64,000 nt of DNA from Bacillota bacterium (GCA_023623175.1 JAMNXU010000027.1:1-64000), one strand, 5' to 3'; positions 34,125-43,407 are shown, counted from the stretch's first letter. Translations and numbers: made by a program. The notes: generated from the letters alone by a model not told the origin.

Positions 34125-34700
34125 ATGAATGTCCGAAAATTAATCGAAATCATGGGAGTAGCTGAAAAACTGAAGAACAATACGAGGCACTCATGGACTT
34201 CCTCCAACCGCCGGGAAAGTGTGGCCGAACACAGCTGGAGATTATCATTGATGGCATACCTTGTTAAAGATGAATTTCCTGATGCTGATATTAATAAAGT
34301 AATATTAATGTGCATTTTTCATGACCTGGGTGAAGCAATTACCGGTGATATACCTGCATTTATTAAAACCGAACGCGATGAGATTATAGAAAATAGAGAA
34401 GTCCACCGGCTGCTGTGCAGTCTGCCGGAGCCATACAGGGAAGAACTGACTTTGCTGTTCCAGGAAATGCACGAACAAAAAACTGTTGAGTCCAGGATTT
34501 TTAAGGCGCTCGACAAGATGGAGACGCTTATTCAGCATAATGAGGCAGATATTTCAACATGGCTTCCCCTGGAATATGAACAAAACCTGATATATGGAGA
34601 AAAAGAAGTGGAGTTTTCAGAATATATGAAAGAGTTAAAACAGGCAATAAACGAAGATACGATGAATAAGATACGGTGCTCAAATGTATCGGTATCTTGA
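34125..34700 (+). CDS. HD-domain phosphohydrolase (YfbR-like 5'-deoxynucleotidase)
   Basis: A 191-residue HD-superfamily protein: SVAEHSWRLSLMAYL (His), CIFHDLGEAITGDIPAF (HD and E) and a later Asp in ALDKMETLIQH. The layout matches YfbR and YGK1-like phosphatases for dNMPs. GGAGG 7 bp before the ATG at 34125 defines the start; the longer frame from 34044 lacks support. It is the second such gene in 4 kb and shares the AEHSW motif with the 30556 gene. Confidence 0.82.
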   Translation: MNVRKLIEIMGVAEKLKNNTRHSWTSSNRRESVAEHSWRLSLMAYLVKDEFPDADINKVILMCIFHDLGEAITGDIPAFIKTERDEIIENREVHRLLCSLPEPYREELTLLFQEMHEQKTVESRIFKALDKMETLIQHNEADISTWLPLEYEQNLIYGEKEVEFSEYMKELKQAINEDTMNKIRCSNVSVS

Positions 34701-34892
34701 AATAAGTTTACATGGGCGGACAGTAAATTTGGAATATTGGTATGCCAATGCCTGGTACTGCCTATGCTATAATGGAATATATCAAGTGATAATGAGCTTA
34801 GGAAAAAGAAGCTTAAGGCGATGGCCGAATTATAAAAATGATAGGGCGGCTTTTGCAAACATTATAAATAGAACTGGAGTGAGCTTGATAGG

Positions 34893-35330
34893 ATGAAAAG
34901 CATAAAACCGGGTCGTGGCCCCTCGGGTATGGGTTTTATCGGATCAGTTGCAGCCGTTATTTTAGGTCTGTTTTGGACGATCATGGCAGCAAGATTGACT
35001 GCAGGCGCTCCATTTGGCATCGGCGCAATTTTTCCGCTCTTTGGGATTTTGTTTATTATACTGGGAATAGTTGAGGCTGGATATCACTACAAAAATGCAA
35101 CGGGAAAGGATCGATATTCCATATATGATATAACTGATTCTTCTGAAGAAGGAGATCCGGCAGACAGGTGGATTAAAAGAGCCGGAGATGAAAGCGAAAC
35201 CGATGAATTTCACGAGAGCGAGCAGGGTTACGAATCAAAACTGCATGGAATCAACTATTGCCCGTTTTGCGGCGTGAAACTGGATTATAATTACAACTTC
35301 TGTCCCAATTGCGGCAGGCGGATAAAATAA
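34893..35330 (+). CDS. Two-helix membrane protein with C-terminal zinc ribbon
   Basis: A 145-residue protein. Residues about 10-30 (MGFIGSVAAVILGLFWTIMA) and 38-60 are membrane helices. An acidic linker leads to a zinc ribbon at about 118-143, YCPFCGVKLDYNYNFCPNCG. Similar zinc-ribbon membrane proteins are common in clostridia without a known role. GGAGTGA precedes the ATG. A lipoprotein gene follows after 28 bp, so the two are probably one unit. Confidence 0.7.
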   Translation: MKSIKPGRGPSGMGFIGSVAAVILGLFWTIMAARLTAGAPFGIGAIFPLFGILFIILGIVEAGYHYKNATGKDRYSIYDITDSSEEGDPADRWIKRAGDESETDEFHESEQGYESKLHGINYCPFCGVKLDYNYNFCPNCGRRIK

Positions 35331-35358
35331 AACCGGACACAGGTGAGGCGACGAGAAA

Positions 35359-35751
35359 ATGAATAAAGCAATTCCTGTAATGTTATTGATTTTTATTATG
35401 CTTTCAACGTTTACGGGATGCGGCAAAAACACTGTAACAGGAGCGATAAATGTATCTGTCGGAAAGTACATAATGCTCGAGTCGGAGGAACCGTTGAAAC
35501 CATCCGTAGTTTTAGATGAAAACAATATGTTCATGTTCACATATTCCATGCTGAGCAGCTATGTACCGACAGGCTCCTATGAGGTTGCGGACGGGAAACT
35601 GATACTGAATACCAACGACGGCAAGTATAAATATGTATTTAAAATTAAAAGCAACGAACTGATATTTGATGCCAAAGAATCGTCGGAAATTCCATCCTAT
35701 GCAAATGTGCCCGACGGGGCGGTTTTCAGACGTGAAATTGATGAAATTTAG
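35359..35751 (+). CDS. Small lipoprotein
   Basis: A 130-residue protein with a lipobox at TFTGCGKN (Cys about residue 21) and a beta-rich body that includes GSYEVADGKLILNTNDGKYK. The pattern resembles DUF-type domains in clostridial lipoproteins that contain GxYxxxxxxLxL and KYxFxI strands. Function is unknown. GGTGAGG lies upstream of the ATG. Confidence 0.6.
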   Translation: MNKAIPVMLLIFIMLSTFTGCGKNTVTGAINVSVGKYIMLESEEPLKPSVVLDENNMFMFTYSMLSSYVPTGSYEVADGKLILNTNDGKYKYVFKIKSNELIFDAKESSEIPSYANVPDGAVFRREIDEI

Positions 35752-35807
35752 AGTGCTCTGAAAAGCATGTTTACATAATATGACACTAGGAAAAGCCGGG
35801 AGGAATA

Positions 35808-36131
35808 ATGCTTTTATTTGCGAAGAAAGAACACAGGGAAATTTATAAGAGGCTCAAAGGACGACGGGTCAGGGTTGTCAAGGTACGTGACGAGAACAAC
35901 CTTGAGGACGCCATTCTTGGCGAACACGGATACATCAGCTTTAACGGGAAAACGATGATCATTGTGTGCGGCGGCAGGGAAGTTTTCCGCCAGCCCCTGG
36001 ACAAGGTGAGGATCTATGATCATATGAGCCTTGATGGCAGCGATTTTGTCTACAGGGATGAAAGGACAGGGAAGGATGTAACTATTGTAGTGTATTATGA
36101 GTATTACGTAAATGAACGACGTGTAAAGTGA
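35808..36131 (+). CDS. Hypothetical beta-rich protein (107 aa)
   Basis: A basic protein that begins MLLFAKKEHREIYKRLKGRR and then has alternating strands (VVKVRDENN, GYISFNGKTMIIVCGGREVF) and DGSDFVYRD. The pattern looks like a small RNA- or nucleic-acid-binding or Sm-like barrel, but I cannot name a family. GGGAGG precedes the ATG at good spacing. The stop overlaps a GTG for the next frame by a few bases, but a better start for the next gene lies downstream. Confidence 0.55.
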   Translation: MLLFAKKEHREIYKRLKGRRVRVVKVRDENNLEDAILGEHGYISFNGKTMIIVCGGREVFRQPLDKVRIYDHMSLDGSDFVYRDERTGKDVTIVVYYEYYVNERRVK

Positions 36132-36202
36132 CAACGCTGACAGATTACAGGCTTGCCGGATTCCGGGAGAACCCCTCCGGAATACAACAGGGAGATCAAA
36201 TT

Positions 36203-37237
36203 ATGAAATATGCTTTCAACAACACCGAAATTCAGCCGTCAGTGGAGATATACCATGACGGTATTGTTTATCTTGGCGAAATCACAATGAGGGAATTTTT
36301 CTGGGACAAGGAAAAATGCGCCGAGGCCTGGAGGATTGCGGGAGAAAAAATACGGGCCTATTTCGGAGATATGCTGCCGATGCGGCCTGTTTCGGGACCG
36401 CCACTGTCATACGGGCATCTTGTGTGTTTGGGCGCGCCGATTGAGTTCACGGAGGACTCGGAACCCAATGTGAAGCCCTTTATTTCCGGTATCGATGAGG
36501 GTATTGAATTTTTAAAAGAAAAAAGGGATATTGTTTTCGCGCAGCAGCCAATATTCAGACACTATGCTGAAATGTGCGGTTATCTCCAGGAAAGATTCCC
36601 CGGGCAGAATGTAGGTTTTTCTGGCCTGGGTTCCCAGGGGCCGATAACATCGGCCGTTCTGATGCGCGGCCAGGATTTTATATTCGACATTATTGACGAA
36701 CCGGATAAAGCAAAAGAATTTCTGTCACTTCTGACTGACAGCATAATAAGGTACCGGCGACTGATAAACAGGATCAACGGGCAGCCTGAAATCAGCCCCA
36801 GGGGCTGCGGGCTTGCCGACGATTTTGCAAGTCTCATTTCTCCCGACATGTGGCCTGAATTCGTCGTGCCGTACTGGAACCAATTATATGAAGGATTGAC
36901 AACGGGCAGCAGCAGGTTTTTGCACTGCGAAAACCTTGCGCCGGCCCACCTCAGGCATTTGAAATCGGCTAAGGTGACCTATTTCCAGCCGTCGGTTTCC
37001 CCTATGCTGACGCTGGAAAAAGTAAGGGAGAATACGGATATTCCCATCGACTGGCTGCTTTATCCCTTCCACATAGTCAACATGAGTGATGAAGAGATAC
37101 AGGAATGGGTTGACACGACGGTACGGGCAGGTGTTACAATCATAAGGACCCAGTTTGGAAGGTTTGCCTGTGAAAACGGTAAACTGGACCGCATAAAAGC
37201 TTTTTACAGGGCTTTCGAAAAATATTCGGTCAAATGA
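36203..37237 (+). CDS. Uroporphyrinogen decarboxylase-family protein (MtaA/CmuA-like), copy 1
   Basis: A 344-residue TIM-barrel protein of the UroD superfamily; members are either UroD or corrinoid methyltransferases. Features: GQNVGFSGLGSQGPITSAVL, DFIFDIIDEPDKAKEFLSLL, and FLHCENLAPAHLRHLKSA near the C-terminus, where MtaA/CmuA-type proteins place metal ligands (His, Cys). The absence of the UroD signature for four-acid substrate binding argues against haem synthesis. GGGAGA at 36191-36196 lies before the ATG at 36203. A corrinoid partner protein is not encoded next to it. Confidence 0.7.
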   Translation: MKYAFNNTEIQPSVEIYHDGIVYLGEITMREFFWDKEKCAEAWRIAGEKIRAYFGDMLPMRPVSGPPLSYGHLVCLGAPIEFTEDSEPNVKPFISGIDEGIEFLKEKRDIVFAQQPIFRHYAEMCGYLQERFPGQNVGFSGLGSQGPITSAVLMRGQDFIFDIIDEPDKAKEFLSLLTDSIIRYRRLINRINGQPEISPRGCGLADDFASLISPDMWPEFVVPYWNQLYEGLTTGSSRFLHCENLAPAHLRHLKSAKVTYFQPSVSPMLTLEKVRENTDIPIDWLLYPFHIVNMSDEEIQEWVDTTVRAGVTIIRTQFGRFACENGKLDRIKAFYRAFEKYSVK

Positions 37238-37264
37238 ACAGACTATGGAACGGGGTGTGCAGAT

Positions 37265-38068
37265 ATGGCATATAAACTAATAGCAGTAGATGTGGACGGC
37301 ACATTGCTTGACAGCAACAGCAGCCTGAGCGATGAAACAAGGGAAGCAGTAAAAAAAGCCGTAGAAAAGGGCGTGATATTCACCATTTCCACGGGAAGGC
37401 CTATCCAGGGAGTAAGGCCTCTCATGAAGCAAATGGATTTGGAGGAATACGACTTCCCGGTAATTACATATAACGGCGCAATGGCGCTGACATATAAAAC
37501 GGGGGAGATCATATACAGCCAGAACCTGTCGAAGGAAGACGCGCGCCAGATCATCGAGCTTGGAAGAAAACTGAAAACCGATGTCATGGTGTGGGCGAAC
37601 AACAACCTTTATACGCTGGAACTGAATCAGAAAGCTTTGGATTACAGCAGTATTTCAAAAGTAACTCCTTACGAAATAGACGACCTTGACAAGGTGCTGG
37701 ACCTGGGCGTAACAAAGGTGCTGTGGTATGACGAGGTTGAGACTATAGCCCGTTATGAAAGGGAGATAGGCAGCGAGCTTGGCGACAATGTCAATTTCCA
37801 TTCCTCCAGGCCCTATTTCCTTGAATTTGTTGACAAAAGGGCTTCAAAGGCCATTGCAATGGAGAAAATTGGCCAGAAATACAATATTTCGAGGGAAGAA
37901 ATGATTGCCGTCGGCGATGGATTCAACGACATTTCAATGATTGAATATGCGGGAATGGGTGTTGCCATGGGAAATGCCGCTCCCGAGGTGAAGGAGAAGG
38001 CGAAATTTGTTACGCTTTCTAACGACGAGCACGGAGTTGCCCATGTTATTTATACATTTATCAAGTAA
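37265..38068 (+). CDS. Cof-type HAD-IIB phosphatase
   Basis: A 267-residue haloacid-dehalogenase-superfamily hydrolase with the Cof layout: motif I VDVDGTLLDS (catalytic Asp pair), motif II TISTGRP, motif III Lys region and motif IV VGDGFNDISMIEYAGMGVAMGN. The family dephosphorylates sugar phosphates, flavin or pyridoxal phosphate; the substrate is open. It has a weak ribosome binding site and lies 28 bp after the UroD-like gene, so co-transcription is plausible. Confidence 0.85.
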   Translation: MAYKLIAVDVDGTLLDSNSSLSDETREAVKKAVEKGVIFTISTGRPIQGVRPLMKQMDLEEYDFPVITYNGAMALTYKTGEIIYSQNLSKEDARQIIELGRKLKTDVMVWANNNLYTLELNQKALDYSSISKVTPYEIDDLDKVLDLGVTKVLWYDEVETIARYEREIGSELGDNVNFHSSRPYFLEFVDKRASKAIAMEKIGQKYNISREEMIAVGDGFNDISMIEYAGMGVAMGNAAPEVKEKAKFVTLSNDEHGVAHVIYTFIK

Positions 38069-38180
38069 CAAGTGTGACTATCCCTGAAAGCATCCAGGTA
38101 CGATGGAAAACCAAAGATGGATTGTTGTCGACTGATAATGTATAATTAAATCACAGATTGCAGATTTCGGAGAGGAAAAT

Positions 38181-39140
38181 ATGAAACACCATTTGTTCAG
38201 AATTTTGACTGTTTTGCTTATAGCTTTCGCGTTTGTCGCAGCGTCTGGCCTGGCGATGGCCTCAAATCCCGGCGGCAGTGACAACAATGCCGTGCTCCGG
38301 GGAGACTACACGGCGCTGGGGGATTCCGTCGCCGCTGGCTACGGCGACGAGGCCGGCGGAGGCTATGTCGGACGCATATACGATTACCTGGCCAAAAATG
38401 TGAAGGATTACGACATAAAGCTGAACAATTTCGGTAAAACAAGCTTTACCAGCACTGATCTTCTAAAATCTGTCAGGAAGGACCAGGAGGTCAGGAAAGC
38501 CATTGAAAATTCGAGGTTTATTACAATAAGCATCGGGGGCAACAATTTGCTGTCACCTGTAACAGACGCGGTTAAAAAGACCTTCGGTATTAAAACCAAT
38601 GATGTATACAGATTGGCCGAAGAAGTTGAAAGAGTTTATAACAGCGATCCCCTGGGATTTTTGTTTAAAGTGGCGGAATTAATGCAGCCCAATGGAATCC
38701 CCGCGGAGCTGGAGAAGGGAATAGACAGGTTTGAAGCTGACTGGCCGGAAATTATAAAGGAGATAAGGGAAATTGCTCCCGAAGCGAAAATATATGTCTC
38801 TACGGTTTTCAACCCCCTGAAAACGGGCAGTCCATTTTACGATATATTTAACGAAGCCGTCAGCGCTATAAACGAGGTTATAAAGGCTGGGGCTGTTGAA
38901 GAAGATGAGCACGGGAAACAGGTTCCAAGATACAAAATAGTAGATGTATACCAGGCTTTTTCGGATTATGAAGGCAAATCGCCTCTGACAAAATTTGATC
39001 TCTTCGGAGGTTCAATGGATCCGCACCCGACGCCGGAAGGCTATGGGATGATGTACAAAACCCACATCGAGGAAATCAAAAAAGACCTTCCGTCGGGCAA
39101 TCGCATTGTGGCAAAAATAAAAGCCAGGAAGCAAAAATAA
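38181..39140 (+). CDS. Secreted SGNH/GDSL hydrolase
   Basis: A 319-residue protein with an N-terminal signal peptide (MKHHLFRILTVLLIAFAFVA, cleavage near GLAMA-SNP). Motifs: block I ALGDSVAAGYG (catalytic Ser), block III SIGGNNLL (oxyanion-hole Gly and Asn) and block V DPHPTPEGYGMMY (Asp and His). It is an esterase or lipase of the GDSL class, exported to the cell surface or medium. A basic C-terminus (KIKARKQK) follows. GAGAGGAA precedes the ATG. Confidence 0.82.
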   Translation: MKHHLFRILTVLLIAFAFVAASGLAMASNPGGSDNNAVLRGDYTALGDSVAAGYGDEAGGGYVGRIYDYLAKNVKDYDIKLNNFGKTSFTSTDLLKSVRKDQEVRKAIENSRFITISIGGNNLLSPVTDAVKKTFGIKTNDVYRLAEEVERVYNSDPLGFLFKVAELMQPNGIPAELEKGIDRFEADWPEIIKEIREIAPEAKIYVSTVFNPLKTGSPFYDIFNEAVSAINEVIKAGAVEEDEHGKQVPRYKIVDVYQAFSDYEGKSPLTKFDLFGGSMDPHPTPEGYGMMYKTHIEEIKKDLPSGNRIVAKIKARKQK

Positions 39141-39571
39141 ACATAAGGGGAAACGTATATGGAATTGCCGGTAGTACAGAAACTTTGACCAGGATCTACT
39201 ACTCTTGCAAACAGGAAAGAATCCGGTCTTATTTTGCACGGCTTTTGTCACATACCTATATTAGAAATTTGAAGGGCAGCTTAAGCTGCCCTTATCCCGT
39301 GATACTTCCGATACCATGACATTTGCATATTAAAATAATATTAAATAAAACTTCAAATATTTAGTTGGAGTATTCCTTAATTTTTAAAACATAACATTAT
39401 AAATATTATTGACTGAAAAATAATCATAAAAAATGTCAGTTAATCTTTTCTCCCGGTTTAAAAAGATTTAAGTGTAGATGACATAAATATTTATTAATGA
39501 TTTATTGAGCCCGAAACGCGAATAAAACCTAAACACGGTACTAGAATGATCAAACTCAATATAATATTCAA
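39141..39571. other. Convergent spacer with 22-bp palindrome
   Basis: Between the plus-strand SGNH gene and the minus-strand M14 gene. At 39272-39293 lies a perfect 22-bp palindrome (arms AAGGGCAGCTT and AAGCTGCCCTT) without a T-run on either side. The rest is A+T-rich with no gene seen. Confidence 0.6.
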
Positions 39572-41752
39572 TTAATAAATATAAATTCTCGTGCCTTCGG
39601 GCATATTGTCAACAAACCATTGGGCCGTGCTGCCGGTAATTTTCAAAGGATACGCGGCGTTTTCGCATTCGGTCCTGTAATAGAGGAACCGGCCTGTTCT
39701 TGTAAGAGGGAACGACAGGACGGGACCGGTTTCGGCATAATTGCGCATATCAGTATTGCCGCCTGTTCTGCCGGTGCCGTTATCGTTTTTGTCGGTTGCG
39801 CCGGTATTGTTGCCTGTTTCGCCAATATCATTGCCTGACGCATCATCAGCGTTCACGGCTTCTTCAGAAACGCTTTCGTCGGTGGAAGGCATGTCGTCAC
39901 CCAGATTTGTTGGGAAATCTTCCATGCTGAAATCCATGTAGGTGATAAGCGGCCATTTGTATGACAGCTTTCTATATATTGCCGCTTTTCCGGTTTTAAG
40001 ATGGAACACGGCAACAAACTGCGTCGGGCTTGAGAGCCTGTTGATATCAGCGAATATCTCGAGTTCCCACTGGGTGGTCTGCAATTCGGGTGCAACCTGC
40101 TCAATGGGGAATAAAGCTACATCGCCGGCATTAATCCAGCCCGTGGATCCATCCTGGCCCTGGATGCTGTACAAATCGCCGTCCTGGTCGATTATGGCGA
40201 CCCTCGTGCCTTTTTTCAGGGAGTAACTGCTTTTTATGCCAGTTCCGTAGTATAAAGGAGTTTCCCGGATTACTTCTCCCTCGATGCGGCTCCTCGGGAA
40301 CAGTTTTTCTATGCTGTTTTTGCCGTTGAATACCGGTGTGAAGGATCCGCTGACATATATGTTCCGGCTGGCGTTTACGGCATTGAAACGCAAACCTGCA
40401 ATAGCTTCAAGGCTTCGCGCGGAAATATAGATGCTGTTGTTAATGGCTTTAACCGGATCGGGCATAACCACCGGCGTGCCGTTGACCACGGCAATTCGGC
40501 TGTCCTGGTTAAGCAAAGCCTTAAACTGCTTGTTTTCTATTTTGATGCCTTTCATTAGCTGATCCCATGTGACAGTAAGGCCAAGTCCTTCAGATACCTG
40601 TCTCAGCGGAATCCAGAGATCAGTTCCGGAATAGACCGGCTTCGGAGATTCGTAACCCTGGATGGTTCCGTTTATTATCATCTTATATGAATAATCATCG
40701 GTCCTGTTTAGATATTTCAGGATTGCCAGCGCGGCCTGGATCGGAACATTTTTGTTCTGGTTCCATATCGCGTTGTATTCGCTGAAACTAACAGGGGCAA
40801 AGGATGCACCTCTTCCGACCTCTATCGTGAAACCGGGCTTTTTGAAGGCACTTACGAACCATTCCCTTGATCCTCCGCCTCTTTCGGGGTCAATAAGGGA
40901 CTGGTACTGGGAAACCAGTGTATAACCAGTCGTTGATGACAGCATTTTTGCAATATTCAGGTCCCGCGCGGTATTGGCTGCATCCTGGTTGAAATACCAG
41001 TAGATGACCTCGCCGGAGCTGTGATATGTAATGTAAAGGTCAAACCGGTATTGCATGCAAAGATTCCTGACAGCCTGGGTTTCAAGTTCCGAAAAAGCGC
41101 CTGCGCCCGGATATCTGTCGTCAAAAGGCGTTTTGCTGTTCAGTTTTGACTTACCCCATTCGGCGTCATAGTTCCTGTTAAGGTTTACACCTCTTGCATT
41201 GGCCTTCAGTTCCGGCCATTCCTTTTTCCACGGTATCCGGAGCCTGAGAGTGGGATTGCTGATAGCGTTTGTACCGTTGATGCACAATTCCAGCCCGTCA
41301 GGGTTCACCATCGGAATGAACCAGAAGGATACGGTTTCCATGAGATACCGGGCATTGTAGCCATAAATGACCTGGCTGTTATTATAGGCATTGATAAGAT
41401 ATTCTATCTGGTTCAGCGCAAGGATAGAAGTGATGTATTCCCGGGAATGATGCTCCGCGTCGATCAGAATTTTCCTGCTGCCATTGCCGACGCGGAATAC
41501 CGGTATATTTCTGCCGTCCCAGGATCGGCCGGCATAAAAAAGTTCCGTAAAGCCGGGGTTTTCATTATGTAAATCTATTAATGCCTGTAATATGTCGCGA
41601 TATACATTTTTGCCAGTATAGATTGACTTATAATCAATACCGCCGGATCCGCCGGACGAAGCGAAGGAAAATGATATCGCATTGATAATAATAATTGCCA
41701 GTATTGCAATTGCTTTTCCTTTTAATATAGTTGATCCTTTTGTTTTACACAT
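39572..41752 (-). CDS. Secreted M14 zinc carboxypeptidase with stalk and SH3-like domains
   Basis: A 726-residue exported protein. A signal peptide covers about residues 1-32. The M14 peptidase domain (about 40-400) has the HxxE zinc motif in DAEHHSREYITS (His102, Glu105), the third His in YITYHSSGEVIYW and the catalytic Glu in FTIEVGRGA. Next comes a copper-amine-oxidase-N-like stalk domain (about 410-530; SGTDLWIPLRQVSEGLGL). A bacterial SH3 segment follows (KKGTRVAIIDQDGDLYSIQG), then a G/N/D/T-rich linker (about 650-690). AGGAGG precedes the ATG at 41752. It probably trims peptidoglycan stem peptides or proteins at the surface. Confidence 0.82.
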   Translation of the reverse strand: MCKTKGSTILKGKAIAILAIIIINAISFSFASSGGSGGIDYKSIYTGKNVYRDILQALIDLHNENPGFTELFYAGRSWDGRNIPVFRVGNGSRKILIDAEHHSREYITSILALNQIEYLINAYNNSQVIYGYNARYLMETVSFWFIPMVNPDGLELCINGTNAISNPTLRLRIPWKKEWPELKANARGVNLNRNYDAEWGKSKLNSKTPFDDRYPGAGAFSELETQAVRNLCMQYRFDLYITYHSSGEVIYWYFNQDAANTARDLNIAKMLSSTTGYTLVSQYQSLIDPERGGGSREWFVSAFKKPGFTIEVGRGASFAPVSFSEYNAIWNQNKNVPIQAALAILKYLNRTDDYSYKMIINGTIQGYESPKPVYSGTDLWIPLRQVSEGLGLTVTWDQLMKGIKIENKQFKALLNQDSRIAVVNGTPVVMPDPVKAINNSIYISARSLEAIAGLRFNAVNASRNIYVSGSFTPVFNGKNSIEKLFPRSRIEGEVIRETPLYYGTGIKSSYSLKKGTRVAIIDQDGDLYSIQGQDGSTGWINAGDVALFPIEQVAPELQTTQWELEIFADINRLSSPTQFVAVFHLKTGKAAIYRKLSYKWPLITYMDFSMEDFPTNLGDDMPSTDESVSEEAVNADDASGNDIGETGNNTGATDKNDNGTGRTGGNTDMRNYAETGPVLSFPLTRTGRFLYYRTECENAAYPLKITGSTAQWFVDNMPEGTRIYIY

Positions 41753-41820
41753 GTTGCCTCCTGGATGTTGTGATATGTCTATAACAAAAATGTCGAATAA
41801 ACAACTAATAAAGTTTAGTG

Positions 41821-41970
41821 AAGCAAGGCGTACCGCTGTTGTGTAAAATATGGCGTATTGATGTTGGGTAAAGTATGGTGTATCGATATAGATTAAGTAT
41901 GGTTCATCAATGTTGGGAGAAATAAGGCGCATCAATGTTAAGCTAAGTATGGTGCATAATAATCCGAGTT
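41821..41970. repeat. Degenerate 25-bp tandem array (6 units)
   Basis: Units start at 41821, 41846, 41871, 41896, 41921 and 41946, each exactly 25 bp. They share the outline (A/T)AGTATGG(T/C)G(T/C)AT followed by an (A/G)ATGTTGGG-like stretch and TA. The array fills the spacer upstream of the M14 gene and runs into the 3' end of the sulfatase gene. Confidence 0.8.
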
Positions 41971-43407
41971 AAGTCTTGCGTATTGGGGGAGGCCAATGCA
42001 GGCCCCGTTGCCCGCTCAGGCCATAGTCAGGTTTCGGAATGAATTCCTGGTTTGGAAGGCCGACGAGTTTTCCGTACTTAACCCAGTTTTCATCGCCCTT
42101 GTACAGATTTTTAATTAGGAAATCGACGAGCTTGTTTTGAATATCGGAGTATTCTTTTTTGTGGGCAAGGTTTTTCAATTCGTTTGGATCGTTTTCAAGA
42201 TCAAACAGCTGGATGTAATTGCCCACGGGATAATATATGAGCTTGAACCGGCCGTCGTGTACCATGCGCGTTGCGAGGGCGTTTTCGCTTATTTCGCCGT
42301 AAAGCATATCCCTTTTCCTGGTTGACACGGCTGAAATGCCTTCGACATGGGACGGTATTTCCAGGCCGCACAGGTCAAGAAGAGTCGGCATTATATCCGC
42401 AAGGCACACAAGCCTGTCGTCAACGGTACCCCTCATTGACTTGAGAGGCTTCCCGGATATGATTAGGGGAATATTGGCGGAGTATTCATACATTACCCTT
42501 TTTGCGACCATGTTGTGATTGCCCAGCATATCGCCGTGGTCGCTGGTAAAAAGAATAATGGTGTTATTCAGAAGATTTTCTTCCCTCAGCGTGCCGATCA
42601 GTATTCTCAGCTGGTGGTCAATATGGGTGCACAGGGCATAGAATGCTTTTCTTGCTGCCAGTATATCTTCCTTTTTATACATTTTGCATGAATTTTGCAA
42701 TCCTTTCAGAGGATAGACATCATCGTCGACCCAGTCTCCCACGAATGGCTCATCAATTCTGCGTCCCTGTACATATCGAGATAGCTCTGAAGAGGCACAA
42801 GGGGCGGATGGGGATGGCAGTAGGAAATATAGAAAAACGCAGGACGCGTTGGATCCTTACGCTTTATCATTTTTGCCATTTCCCTGGTGGCCCAGTTAGT
42901 TACATGGGCTTCTTCGGGCAAATGCCACGGCCGCGTGTAATACATGTTGTTTCCCATGCCGTGAAGGTATTCCCTGCCTGCGTAACCATGCTCTCCAAGC
43001 CATATCTGGTAATCGTCGACGGTGCCGTACTGGTAGCGGGCTTCTTCCTGCAGGATCACATCATCAAAACCTATGCGGTTTCTCTGGGGATAGACATGCA
43101 GCTTTCCGACTGCATAAGCCTGATACCCGTTGTCGCGAAAGGTCTGGGCAAGAGTTTTAACATCGGGCATGGGAAGGCGTTCGGAATAAACCCTGTCCCC
43201 ATGGCTCCTGGGTGACAGCCCGGTCATCAGCGATCGCCGCGCCGGTATGCAAACAGGACATTCGGAATAGCAATTTGTAAACCGTATGCCATCCCGTGCA
43301 AGGGAATCAAGGGTAGGAGTCTTGATGACGGGATGCCCTGCTGCTCCAAGCAGAGGGGCAGACCAGTGATCGACCGTTATCATCAGAACATTGGGTTTGT
43401 TATCCAA
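41969..43407 (-). pseudogene. Sulfatase with a single-base frameshift
   Basis: Two frames together make one cysteine-type sulfatase. The N-terminal part (43407 to about 42763) has the start VLMITVDHWSAPLLGAAGHP and the formylglycine motif CPVCIPARRSLMTG (C53xPAR). The C-terminal part (from about 42763 to 41969) contains LFTSDHGDMLGNHNMV and LFDLENDPNELKNLAH. The join is near 42763-42765, where YRD runs into RRIDEPFVGDW if one base is restored; GACGC would be GACCGC. It is decayed, phase-variable, or a sequence error. The upstream UroD-like gene lies 195 bp away. Confidence 0.85.

Noticed and set aside
34737-34773. TATAAT box at 34768 as a promoter for the zinc-ribbon gene
   Set aside because: The only TTG-type hexamer is 25 bp upstream, too far for a standard sigma-A promoter.
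34684-34896. 70-codon frame between the HD gene and the zinc-ribbon gene
   Set aside because: It overlaps both neighbours, lacks a ribosome binding site and contains odd composition (many Trp, Tyr, Cys).
41821-41970. Possibility that the 25-bp array is a CRISPR
   Set aside because: Units are contiguous and degenerate, with no constant repeat alternating with unique spacers, and no cas genes are present.
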